From: Scatosoma sp964459515
GTDB taxonomy: Bacteria > Bacillota > Clostridia > Christensenellales > Borkfalkiaceae
Reading direction: 5' to 3'
Assembly (NCBI GenBank): GCA_964459515.1
Contig: CAYWML010000015.1
Coordinates: forward strand, 1 to 24,878
DNA: 24,878 nucleotides
The notes below the pieces were generated by a model that was not told the origin of the DNA, did not search any database, and saw only the letters and a list, made by a program, of their open reading frames with translations. Position numbers and translations under genes: made by a program. Below are positions 14,293-20,824 of the stretch, piece by piece. Numbering within the stretch: the stretch's first letter is position 1; every line of letters begins with the position of its first letter.

Positions 14293-14667
14293 ATGAACGT
14301 TTATGCCAAATATCGGCAATCGGAAGAAGATTATATCGAAAGTCTGCTCACGTTGAGCGAGGAGCAGGCGGTGGTACACCGTATCGACGTGGCGAAGCGT
14401 ATGCAGGTATCGCAGGCGGCGGTGAATAAAGCGGTGAAATTATTGGTGGAAAAAGGCTACGTTTACGAGGACGGGAAGCATTTGTATTTGACGGCGGACG
14501 GCGCGGCGTACGCGAAGTGCGTTTACGAAAAGCATTGCGTAATTCGGGATTATTTATTGCAATGCGGCGTTTCGGCGGCGGTTGCCGAGGCGGACGCTTG
14601 CCGCATGGAACATTTGATTTCCGAGGAAACGTTTTCGATGATGAAAACAGCCCTTTCCCGTGCGTGA
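14293..14667 (+). CDS. DtxR/MntR-family metal-dependent regulator
   Basis: 124 residues from the ATG at 14293, which follows AGGTGGGA by about 10 nt. A winged helix-turn-helix comes first (YRQSEEDYIESLLTLSEEQ..VHRIDVAKRMQVSQAAVNKA VKLLVEKGYV, about 6-60). The dimerisation/metal-binding region has the family pattern HCVIRDYLLQCGVS and EADACRMEHLISEETF (about 85-115), where Cys, Glu and His residues bind Mn2+ or Fe2+ in DtxR/MntR. Such proteins repress metal uptake genes when metal is plentiful. No metal transporter is adjacent except mgtE 4 kb away. It lacks the C-terminal SH3-like domain of DtxR, as MntR does. A terminator follows. Confidence 0.82.
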   Translation: MNVYAKYRQSEEDYIESLLTLSEEQAVVHRIDVAKRMQVSQAAVNKAVKLLVEKGYVYEDGKHLYLTADGAAYAKCVYEKHCVIRDYLLQCGVSAAVAEADACRMEHLISEETFSMMKTALSRA

Positions 14668-14685
14668 CGATCGGTTTTTTATAAA

Positions 14686-14718
14686 AAGTCAAGGCGATTT
14701 TCGTCTTGGCTTTTTTTT
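14686..14718 (+). terminator. Terminator after the DtxR/MntR-type gene
   Basis: A 12-bp stem with three G-T pairs (14686-14697 with 14701-14712), a 3-nt loop and a run of eight T. It starts 18 nt after the stop codon. The minus-strand gene ends convergently at 14737. Confidence 0.75.
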
Positions 14719-14736
14719 CGATAAGGAGAAGCGCGT

Positions 14737-15657
14737 TTAGGAGAGCGCGGTGACGTCGACGATTTTTCCGTCTTTCGTTTCCGCGCGGTAGTAGTCCACG
14801 CGGTAGAGCCGCGGCGCAACGTCGCGCACCAAGCCGCAAACGTCGGTTTCTTCCGTCGGCACGACTTCGCGGAATTCGCCTAAAAAATCCGTCAAACGTT
14901 CGGCTTCCGCCTGTAATTCGTCCGCCAAAAAAAGCCGTATATCCGTGCCGAGCAGCACGCTTTCAAAAAACGCGTACGGCAACAGTTCGTCGGCGATTTT
15001 TTCCGTTTCGCGGCTTCCGTCGGCGGCGTTGCGTTGCCGCAGGACGACTTTCCTACGCGCGCAACCGTCCGAAGAAAGTTTCCATACGCAGTCGGTAATC
15101 CGTCCCAAGCTGTCGGACAGCGGCAGACTTGCGTGCAATTCGTCGTTTTCCACCGAAAAACGCAGGACGGTTTCCGACAGCGCGCATTCGCCTTTTTGCG
15201 TATATACGGCGAGCCGATTTTTGCCTTCGACGAAGCACAATCCCGCATGAAAAGAAATGCCGAACGGGATAAACGACGGGGGCAGGGTTGCGATGAAGAA
15301 GCCGTTCGGCGATTCTATGGAAACTTGCGTTTTGCCTTGTCGAAATACGGTGACGAGGCAATCGTCCTTTCGCTTTTGCAGGAGCGGACGCAAAGTTTGA
15401 TCGAGCGGCGTAAAATCGTAAGCGTAGACGGCGACGGCGTTTTTAAGCGAATACACTTCACAGCCGTCGGGTGGCGTTTCCGTCAGCGATTCCGTCAGAA
15501 AAAAACCGACGGGGTGCGCCGCTTGCGGCGTAAATTGCACGAAAACGCGGTCGCGCAGATCTACTTCGGCGGCGCGCGCGAACGTATCGGTTACGCCGAA
15601 ATACGCGCCGTTGACGGTCAACGCGCAGGGCAGCGCGGATAAAAAATAGATTTTCAT
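14737..15657 (-). CDS. Unrecognised 306-residue protein
   Basis: A long frame with clean codon structure, convergent to the DtxR-type gene. The N-terminus (1-60) has a beta-strand, PEGA-like look: LPCALTVNGAYFGVTDTFAR followed by VFVQFTPQAAHPVGFFLTES. The rest alternates strands and short turns (GKTQVSIESPNGFFIATLPP, FHAGLCFVEGKNRLAVYTQK), suggesting a mainly beta protein. There is no signal peptide, no membrane helix and no catalytic motif that I recognise. The C-terminal part (about 230-306) may be a separate small alpha/beta domain ending RLYRVDYYRAETKDGKIVDV. Divergent from the 15749 gene. Function unknown. Confidence 0.7.
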   Translation of the reverse strand: MKIYFLSALPCALTVNGAYFGVTDTFARAAEVDLRDRVFVQFTPQAAHPVGFFLTESLTETPPDGCEVYSLKNAVAVYAYDFTPLDQTLRPLLQKRKDDCLVTVFRQGKTQVSIESPNGFFIATLPPSFIPFGISFHAGLCFVEGKNRLAVYTQKGECALSETVLRFSVENDELHASLPLSDSLGRITDCVWKLSSDGCARRKVVLRQRNAADGSRETEKIADELLPYAFFESVLLGTDIRLFLADELQAEAERLTDFLGEFREVVPTEETDVCGLVRDVAPRLYRVDYYRAETKDGKIVDVTALS

Positions 15658-15748
15658 ACTTTACTATATTCTTTTTTTCAGAAAAAAAGTATAAAACGCG
15701 AAAAACGGGTGCATAATTGCAACGCAAAGAAAAGACGGAGGCAAAAGT

Positions 15749-16381
15749 ATGTATAAAATCAACGGCTATACGGAATCGGAAGCAAAAGACTTGGTGGAGT
15801 TCATCAAGGAGGGGAAGGAAAAGGGCAAAACGCTCACCTATCTATTCGCCGCGTACGGCATGCAACACGGCAGAGCCAAAGGCAGCGTGCGCAATTATTA
15901 CTACGCGTTGATGAAGAACGAGAACGCGGACGAGCGTATCGTGCGGTTGTTGGACGGCTCGCACTTGACGGTGGAAAAACTTCGCTCGTTCACGGAGGAA
16001 GAAACGGACGAAGCCCTGCGTAGTATACTCGCGGAGAAGAGCAAAGGCTTATCCGTGCGGCGTGCAATCTGCAATCTTTCGGGCGGTGACGATAAATTGA
16101 TGTTGCGCCTGCAAAACAAATACCGCAACGTTATGAAAAAACAGCCGGAGCGTATCGCCGCGATAGCGCAATCGATGGGCATAGCGGAAGAAACGCCGAG
16201 CGAACGACCGCGCGCCGCAGGGGAGAAAATGCCCGACCGCGAATTTTTACGTCGGCGGTTGGAAAACGAGATCAACGCGCTATACGACCGCTTGGCGAAA
16301 ACCTTAAAATCGGAAAACGAGCGGTTGCGCGCGGAGAACGCGCGTTTGAAAGGACTTTTGCGGGATTCGACGGAAGCGTAA
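15749..16381 (+). CDS. Putative DNA-binding protein with C-terminal coiled coil
   Basis: 210 residues, with GGAGG 8 nt before the ATG. Residues 1-55 (YTESEAKDLVEFIKEGKEKG KTLTYLFAAYGMQHGRAKGS VRNYYYAL) look like a Myb/SANT-type helical DNA-binding module similar to the N-terminus of RsfA-type proteins. The middle is helical (SFTEEETDEALRSILAEKSK). A second helix-turn-helix-like part follows (GLSVRRAICNLSGGDDKLML RLQNKYRNV). Residues 168-205 form a clear coiled coil (LKSENERLRAENARLKGLL, leucine heptads). It lies between a divergent unknown gene and the fucosidase promoter. A transcription regulator is likely; the target is unknown. Confidence 0.7.
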   Translation: MYKINGYTESEAKDLVEFIKEGKEKGKTLTYLFAAYGMQHGRAKGSVRNYYYALMKNENADERIVRLLDGSHLTVEKLRSFTEEETDEALRSILAEKSKGLSVRRAICNLSGGDDKLMLRLQNKYRNVMKKQPERIAAIAQSMGIAEETPSERPRAAGEKMPDREFLRRRLENEINALYDRLAKTLKSENERLRAENARLKGLLRDSTEA

Positions 16382-16419
16382 AAAGCGCGCAAAAGATGAA
16401 AAAATCTTATTCGTATGCG

Positions 16420-16448
16420 TTGACAAATATTGCGATAGATAGTATAAT
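16420..16448 (+). promoter_or_regulatory. Consensus promoter of the fucosidase gene
   Basis: Perfect TTGACA (16420-16425), 17-bp spacer, perfect TATAAT (16443-16448), about 55 nt before the translation start. Confidence 0.8.
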
Positions 16449-16469
16449 AAAAGCAGAATAATACAAAAA

Positions 16470-16496
16470 CGCCGAGCCGCGAAACGCCGCTCGGCG
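16470..16496 (+). promoter_or_regulatory. Hairpin in the fucosidase 5' leader
   Basis: CGCCGAGC (16470-16477) pairs with GCTCGGCG (16489-16496) around an 11-nt loop. It ends 3 nt before the AAGGAG ribosome binding site. With no T-run it is not a terminator; it may stabilise the mRNA or affect initiation. Confidence 0.55.
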
Positions 16497-16509
16497 CGAA
16501 GGAGTTTTT

Positions 16510-17703
16510 ATGTACGAGTATATTGCAAATTTTGAAAAGCTCGGTTTCGGCATGTTTGTGCATTTCGGCTTATACAGCATTTTGGGCAAAGGCGAATGGG
16601 CGAAAGAAATATATGCGATTCCCGACGAGGAGTACAACGCGCTTGCGAAAAAATTCAAAGTAAAAAAGACGTGGGCGAAAGAGCTGGTGCAAACGGCGAA
16701 GTCGGCAGGTTGCAAGTACATTACGCTGACAACGCGGCATCACGACGGATTTTCCCTGTTCGACGCATGCGGCTTGAACGATTTCGACGCGGTGCATTCC
16801 GCTTCGGGCAGAGATTTAATACGGGAGTTCGTAGACGCTTGCCGCGAGGGCGGTATTCTGCCGATGTTCTATCATACGTTGCTCGATTGGTATAATAAGG
16901 ATTTCTACAACGATTTTCCGAAGTATCTCGACTATTTGTATAAGAGCGTAGAGCTTCTCTGCACGCGTTACGGAAAAATCGGCGGTTTGTGGTTTGACGG
17001 TATGTGGGCGCGTCCGAACGACGATTGGCAGGAAGATCGTCTGTATTCGATGATCCGCCGCAATCAGCCCGAAGCCATGATTATCAACAACACGGGGCTT
17101 TCCGAGCTTGGCAAAGTGGGGCATCCCATGCTCGACAGCGTGACGTTCGAGCGCGGCAATCCCGCGTACGTGGATAATTCCGACCGACCGCGCGCCGGGG
17201 AAATGTGCCAAGTACTCAACGACCACTGGGGCTATGCGAAGCACGATTGCAACTATAAATCGACGAAAGAACTTATCGAGAATTTGGTGGATTGCCGCCG
17301 TTTTAATTGCAATTTCCTGTTAAATGTCGGTTTGACGGGGAACGGCAGCGTAAAGCTTATGGACAAAGCCTTGCTCGGCGAAATCGGCGCGTTTGTCAAA
17401 GCGACGAAAGGCTTTATTTACGCGTCGAAGCGCGCGGATATAACGGCGGAAAACGCCGACGTATTGTACGACGGCAAGTATTATTATGCGGTTATCAAGG
17501 ACGTGCCGATGTCCGCCGATCCGAACGTACAGCTCGCAGGCGAAACTCGTTTCGTGACGGTGCATACGGAGAAAAAAGTTCGCGGCGTGCGTTGGTTAGA
17601 CAACGGAAAGCTCGTTGCGGTGAAAAAGAACCGTTTCCCCGTCGTGGCGTTTGCCTACGGCAACAGCTATTCCGTGCGCGTAGCGCGGTTTGAATTGTCG
17701 TAA
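16510..17703 (+). CDS. GH29 alpha-L-fucosidase
   Basis: 397 residues. N-terminal catalytic (beta/alpha)8 domain: FGMFVHFGLYSILGKGEW (13-30), AKSAGCKYITLTTRHHDGFS LFD (64-86), FYHTLLDWY, and GGLWFDGMW (158-166) with D163 at the position of the GH29 nucleophile. Then NNTG and CQVLNDHWGY, where family members have a conserved W/Y loop. A short C-terminal beta domain (about 310-397) ends VRVARFELS. The family releases alpha-linked L-fucose by a retaining mechanism, from host mucin or milk glycans or plant glycans. There is no signal peptide, so it acts in the cytoplasm on imported oligosaccharides. It has its own promoter, a leader hairpin, and AAGGAG before the ATG. At about 400 residues it is shorter than many GH29 enzymes because large accessory domains are absent. 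Confidence 0.9.
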   Translation: MYEYIANFEKLGFGMFVHFGLYSILGKGEWAKEIYAIPDEEYNALAKKFKVKKTWAKELVQTAKSAGCKYITLTTRHHDGFSLFDACGLNDFDAVHSASGRDLIREFVDACREGGILPMFYHTLLDWYNKDFYNDFPKYLDYLYKSVELLCTRYGKIGGLWFDGMWARPNDDWQEDRLYSMIRRNQPEAMIINNTGLSELGKVGHPMLDSVTFERGNPAYVDNSDRPRAGEMCQVLNDHWGYAKHDCNYKSTKELIENLVDCRRFNCNFLLNVGLTGNGSVKLMDKALLGEIGAFVKATKGFIYASKRADITAENADVLYDGKYYYAVIKDVPMSADPNVQLAGETRFVTVHTEKKVRGVRWLDNGKLVAVKKNRFPVVAFAYGNSYSVRVARFELS

Positions 17704-17831
17704 TTTTTCGCTCGTTACGGCAAGTCGCACTCCGCCCGTCATCGAAGGGCGCGAATGTGCCGCGGAAACCACGCTCCGTTTTCCGCACTCCGCCCGTTAC
17801 GGCAAGCCGCACTCCGTTTCCGCACTCCGCC

Positions 17832-17895
17832 CGTCATTGCGAGGCGCGAACGCGCCGTGGCAATCTCGTGGCAAGCCTTACGGCTTGCCGCGGAA
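17832..17895 (+). repeat. Dispersed repeat R1, copy 2
   Basis: CGTCATTGCGAGGCGCGAAC, GCGCCGTGGCAATCTCGTGG and CAAGCCTTACGGCTTGCCGC; nearly identical to copies 3 and 4. It contains the internal GGCAAGCC-TTAC-GGCTTGCC hairpin. Confidence 0.88.
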
Positions 17896-17921
17896 ACCAC
17901 GCTTCGTTTTCGTCCTCTGCT

Positions 17922-17985
17922 CGTCATTGCGAGGCGCAAATGCGCCGTGGCAATCTCGTGGCAAGCTTTACGGCTTGCCGCGGAA
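17922..17985 (+). repeat. Dispersed repeat R1, copy 3
   Basis: Same unit as copy 2 with scattered substitutions (GCAAATGCGCC instead of GCGAACGCGCC, AAGCTTTACGG instead of AAGCCTTACGG). It begins 90 bp after copy 2. Confidence 0.88.
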
Positions 17986-18008
17986 CGCAAGCTTTTTTTC
18001 ATTAAAAA

Positions 18009-18066
18009 AAGGTCAAGGAACATAGTTCCTTGTGGGGGTGCAGGGGGCAACGCCCCACTGCAAAAA
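18009..18066 (+). repeat. Dispersed repeat R2, left copy
   Basis: 58-bp unit: AAGGTCAAGGAACATAGTTC, then CTTGTGGGGGTGCAGGGGGC and AACGCCCCACTGCAAAAA. It matches the reverse complement of 20732-20789 with one mismatch. It contains a GGAACATAGTTCC hairpin and a GGGGC-AAC-GCCCC hairpin. Confidence 0.9.
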
Positions 18067-18068
18067 AT

Positions 18069-18184
18069 GAACGCCGCATTCGCGGCGTTCAAGCGGCGAT
18101 AGCCGCGCCTTATACGCATAACAAGCAAGCTCTGCTTGCGTTCCCAACGCCGTCAGGCGTTCAAGCGGCGACAGCCGCTTTTTT
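18069..18184 (+). repeat. Cluster of short hairpin modules (R3), last one terminator-like
   Basis: Successive palindromes: GAACGCCGCATTCGCGGCGT TC (18069-18090), GCAAGCTCTGCTTGC (around 18125-18139), AACGCCGTCAGGCGTT (18146-18161) and AAGCGGC-GACA-GCCGCTT (18163-18180). The last is followed by a T-run and could terminate plus-strand transcription from the fucosidase gene. Confidence 0.7.
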
Positions 18185-18193
18185 GCTTCCGCC

Positions 18194-18257
18194 CGTCATT
18201 GCGAGGCGCGAATGCGCCGTGGCAATCTCGTGGCAAGCCTTACGGCTTGCCGCGGGA
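18194..18257 (+). repeat. Dispersed repeat R1, copy 4
   Basis: Close match to copy 2 (GCGAATGCGCC variant), same orientation. Confidence 0.88.
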
Positions 18258-18339
18258 ACCACGCCCCGTTTTCTTCTCTTTCGCAAAGCCGAAGAAAACC
18301 GCGAATACATAAAACGGCTATACCGTGTATGCGTTGAAT

Positions 18340-18379
18340 ACAAGCAAGCGGCGGTGCGTACGCACCGCCGCTTGCTTGT
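18340..18379. repeat. Perfect 40-nt palindrome downstream of mgtE
   Basis: ACAAGCAAGCGGCGGTGCGT (18340-18359) is followed directly by its exact reverse complement (18360-18379). It lies 32 nt past the mgtE stop. On the plus strand it is followed by TCTTTTTATTG, so it looks like a plus-strand terminator; on the mgtE (minus) strand the tail is not T-rich. It probably separates the convergent transcripts. Confidence 0.75.
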
Positions 18380-18411
18380 TCTTTTTATTGAAAAACGATT
18401 TTTAAGAGGAA

Positions 18412-20094
18412 TTAGGCTAAGCCCAAAATGCGAATGGAGAGCGTGCAAAGCAAGATCACCGACACCGCGTCCACGATCGTCGTGATAAAAGGATTGGCGA
18501 CGACGGCGGGATCAAGGTGACACATTTTTGCAAGGATGGGCAAAAACGCCCCTACGAACTTCGCCAAAATCACCGTGCAAAACACGGTAATGGAAACGGT
18601 GAGCGCGACGGTCGGCGTATATCCGACGACGCCGAGCAGCATGCCGTCCAAAAAGATCAGCTTTAAGAAGCAAGCGACGGAAAGCGTTGCGCCCAGCAAA
18701 AAGGCGGTGCGAAGTTCTTTCCAAATGACTTTGCCGACGTCTTTCGGTTCTAATTCGCCGAGCGAAAGCGCGCGAATAACGGTGACGGACGCTTGCGAAC
18801 CGGCGTTGCCGCCCATATCCATCAACATGGGTACGCAGGCAACGAGGCAGGAGGTGAGCATGGCTTCGTAGCGATTTAACACCAACCCCGTAAACGTCGC
18901 GCTGAGCATGAGAATGATCAGCCATAATACGCGGTTGCGCCACAGGCTGAAAACGCTCGTTTTCAAATACGGCTTATCTGTCGGCGACATCGCCGCGAGT
19001 TTGGCGATATCTTCGGTGTTTTCCTCTTGCAGGACGGTCATGGCGTCGTCAACGGTGACGATACCCACCAAGCGTTTTTCGCGATCGACGACGGGCAGGG
19101 CGAGGAAGCCGTAATCGGAAATCGTCCGCGCCACCGTTTCTTTGTCGTCTTCGGTGAAGGCGTACAGCACGTTTTCGTGCATAATATCTTCGATGAGGTC
19201 GTTTTTTTGCGCCAAAATGAGATCTTTCACGCTGACTAAGCCGAGCAGCTTTTTCGTTTCGTCCACGACGTAGCAGGTATAGATTGTTTCCTTGTCGATT
19301 GCCGTACGGCGAATCCGTTCGAATGCGTCGTCTACCGTCATGCTCGGTCGAAGCGAAACGAATTCGATCGTCATGATGCTGCCTGCGCTGTCTTTGGGGT
19401 ATTTCAGCAGTTCGTTGATATAGGCGCGCGTTTCCGCGTCGCTTTGCGCCAGCACGCGCTTTACGACGCTCGCGGGCATTTCTTCGATGAGGTCTACCGT
19501 ATCGTCGAGGAACAGCTCGTCCATCATCGCTTTCAGCTCGCGATCGCTGAGTTTATCGATCAAGCGTTTTTTTACGTCGCTGTCCATTTCGACGAAAGTT
19601 TCCGCCGCCAAGTCTTTGGGGAGCAAGCGGAACAAAATCAATAGGTCGACGTCGTTTTCCGTTTTTTCAAAGATTTCCGCAAGGTCGATGGCGTTCATCG
19701 AAGCGAGCAGGGGCTTTAACACGGTATAGCTGCGCTCTTCCAAGAGCGTAATCAATTCGTCGCTTTCCGCAATGCGGAAGGCGATATTTTCGGGCATATC
19801 TTCGATGATATCCACCGTGTCGTCCACGGACATTTCGTCCAAGACTTTTTCCAGTTCGTCGTCGTACAGTCCGCCGAGTATCTTTTCTTGCAGATCCTTG
19901 TCCAAAAGGACGAGAACTTCGGCAAGACGATCGCTGTTCAAAGCGCGGCAGAGGGGAAGCAAGTGCGAATCGTCGTTTTTCGTGACGGCTTGAATGTGCT
20001 CGGCGATATGTTGCGCGTTCTGTTTTGACAACAGAGCGGCGGCTTCGTCGAACGCGTGTTTGTCCAATAGTTCTTTCAGTTGTTTTTTAATCAT
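18412..20094 (-). CDS. mgtE: MgtE-type Mg2+ channel with duplicated N-domain
   Basis: 560 residues against about 450 for typical MgtE. Homodimeric Mg2+-selective channel in the cytoplasmic membrane, gated by cytosolic Mg2+ through its N and CBS domains. Two N-domain-like superhelical segments are visible, with matching motifs VLDEMSVDDTVDIIEDMP (about 84-101) and MMDELFLDDTVDLIEEMP (about 190-207). The linker YPKDSAGSIMT and two CBS domains follow (about 245-370; VDDAFERIRR, LLGLVSVKDLI, YGFLALPVVD, LVGIVTVDDA). Five transmembrane helices come last (about 385-560), with PMLMDMGGNAGSQAS and the pore-region LDPAVVANP. The start is supported by CGGAGG 10 nt upstream. A leader ORF lies about 100 nt upstream, and the gene with its leader is bracketed by inverted R2 copies. 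Confidence 0.92.
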   Translation of the reverse strand: MIKKQLKELLDKHAFDEAAALLSKQNAQHIAEHIQAVTKNDDSHLLPLCRALNSDRLAEVLVLLDKDLQEKILGGLYDDELEKVLDEMSVDDTVDIIEDMPENIAFRIAESDELITLLEERSYTVLKPLLASMNAIDLAEIFEKTENDVDLLILFRLLPKDLAAETFVEMDSDVKKRLIDKLSDRELKAMMDELFLDDTVDLIEEMPASVVKRVLAQSDAETRAYINELLKYPKDSAGSIMTIEFVSLRPSMTVDDAFERIRRTAIDKETIYTCYVVDETKKLLGLVSVKDLILAQKNDLIEDIMHENVLYAFTEDDKETVARTISDYGFLALPVVDREKRLVGIVTVDDAMTVLQEENTEDIAKLAAMSPTDKPYLKTSVFSLWRNRVLWLIILMLSATFTGLVLNRYEAMLTSCLVACVPMLMDMGGNAGSQASVTVIRALSLGELEPKDVGKVIWKELRTAFLLGATLSVACFLKLIFLDGMLLGVVGYTPTVALTVSITVFCTVILAKFVGAFLPILAKMCHLDPAVVANPFITTIVDAVSVILLCTLSIRILGLA

Positions 20095-20153
20095 AATACT
20101 CTACCTCCGAAAAATTAAAGCTGCGGCGGCGCGGCGCGTGAACTCGCGCGAGC

Positions 20154-20218
20154 GTCGTCGAAAATCCGCGGTAGCGTATCCGTGCGTAACGCATTTATCG
20201 TCGCGAAAATCCGTAAGG
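20154..20218 (-). repeat. Short direct repeat in the mgtE leader
   Basis: On the minus strand CGGATTTTCG-CGACGA (near 20199-20214, the last codons of the leader ORF) recurs as GCGGATTTTCGACGACG (near 20155-20171), between the leader ORF and the mgtE ribosome binding site. The two copies could compete for the same pairing partner; no clear terminator stem is visible. Confidence 0.4.
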
Positions 20219-20284
20219 AGAATTTTCGGGCTTATAAAACGTACTTAGCGGATCTGCGCTTGGGGGATAATCCGATGCGGACAT
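20195..20284 (-). CDS. 29-codon upstream ORF in the mgtE leader (possible leader peptide)
   Basis: On the minus strand, AGGAGG (20295-20300) lies 10 nt before an ATG at 20284 that opens a 29-codon frame ending in TAA at 20195. The peptide begins MSASDYPPSADPLS and ends GFSRR, with Asp-Tyr-Pro-Pro and Asp-Pro near the N-terminus. The strong ribosome binding site has no other start codon to serve, and mgtE begins 100 nt later with its own site. In Salmonella, the mgtA leader contains a short Asp/Pro-rich ORF (mgtL) used to sense Mg2+ and translation; the likeness here is in position and composition, not in alignment. I see no M-box riboswitch in this leader. Confidence 0.5.
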   Translation of the reverse strand: MSASDYPPSADPLSTFYKPENSPYGFSRR

Positions 20285-20404
20285 AAGTTTTGATCCTCCT
20301 TTTTAAGATTTTTTTGCAACGTTGCGTTGCCTTTATAATCGAGCGGCAATAAAATCGCCGCGGGATTTTCTTTTTTGATGAAGGTTGTTTGGAAAACTTC
20401 TTTC

Positions 20405-20467
20405 CGTCGTTGCGAGGTGCAAAGCGACGAAGTAATCTCGCGGACAAGCCGTAGGCTTGCCGCGGAA
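20405..20467 (+). repeat. Dispersed repeat R1, copy 5 (diverged)
   Basis: CGTCGTTGCGAGGTGCAAAG, CGACGAAGTAATCTCGCGGA and CAAGCCGTAGGCTTGCCGCG; a more diverged plus-orientation copy upstream of the mgtE leader. Confidence 0.75.
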
Positions 20468-20492
20468 CGCAAGCGGAATACCTGCCCCCCCG

Positions 20493-20544
20493 TTTCCGCC
20501 TATCGGCGGAGATTGCCGCGGCACGTTCGTGCCTCGCAATGACG
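20493..20544 (-). repeat. Dispersed repeat R1, copy 6 (inverted, shortened)
   Basis: On the minus strand it reads CCGTCATTGCGAGGCACGAA, CGTGCCGCGGCAATCTCCGC and CGATAGGCGG. The outer hairpin is a different one (CCGCC-TATC-GGCGG) from that in copies 2-4, showing that the modules recombine. Confidence 0.75.
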
Positions 20545-20553
20545 GAGCAGGCG

Positions 20554-20729
20554 CGCGGCTGTCGCCGCGTGGAACGCCTATCGGCGTTGGGGAAGCAAGC
20601 AAAGCTTGCTTAAATGGGGATAAAGGCTTACGCCTGAACGCCTATCGGCGTTGGAAACGCAAGCGAAGCTTGCGTGAGTGGGCATAGGGGAGCGCGGCTG
20701 TCGCCGCGGAAAACGCCTATCGGCGTTGG
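20554..20729. repeat. Array of R3 hairpin modules
   Basis: Three AACGCCTATCGGCGTT hairpins (20573-20588, 20637-20652 and near 20712-20727) spaced about 64-75 bp, interleaved with CGCGGCTGTCGCCGCG, AAGCAAGC-AAA-GCTTGCTT and AAGGCTTACGCCT modules. The block GATAAAGGCTTACGCCTGAA recurs at the end of the window. Confidence 0.75.
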
Positions 20730-20731
20730 GT

Positions 20732-20789
20732 TTTTCGCAGTGGGGCGTTGCCCCCTGCACCCCCACAAGGAACTATGTTCCTTGACCTT
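20732..20789 (-). repeat. Dispersed repeat R2, right copy (inverted)
   Basis: Reverse complement of 18009-18066 with one mismatch in 58 positions. It lies 2.7 kb away on the other side of mgtE, followed by a partial R1-like end (20792-20823, CCGCC-TGAC-GGCGG hairpin and GATTGCCGCGG). Confidence 0.9.
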
Positions 20790-20824
20790 GATTTTCCGCC
20801 TGACGGCGGAGATTGCCGCGGCGT

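Larger units (their letters stand above)
17704..18411. other. Repeat-rich intergenic region between fucosidase and mgtE
   Basis: About 700 bases with no credible gene. It holds three R1 copies, a decayed R1/CGCACTCCGCCCGT-rich stretch (17730-17830), one R2 copy, several short hairpins and a 40-nt palindrome, listed separately. Open frames here translate the repeats (HCEARTRRGNLVAS-type peptides) and have no ribosome binding sites. Confidence 0.7.

Noticed and set aside
17755..18102. Open frames across the repeat region after the fucosidase gene
   Set aside because: They translate R1 and R2 repeats (for example HCEARTRRGNLVAS) and have no ribosome binding site; frames over every repeat copy look the same.
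20095..20340. M-box Mg2+ riboswitch in front of mgtE
   Set aside because: I looked for the conserved M-box segments on the minus strand and did not see them; a covariance search would settle it.
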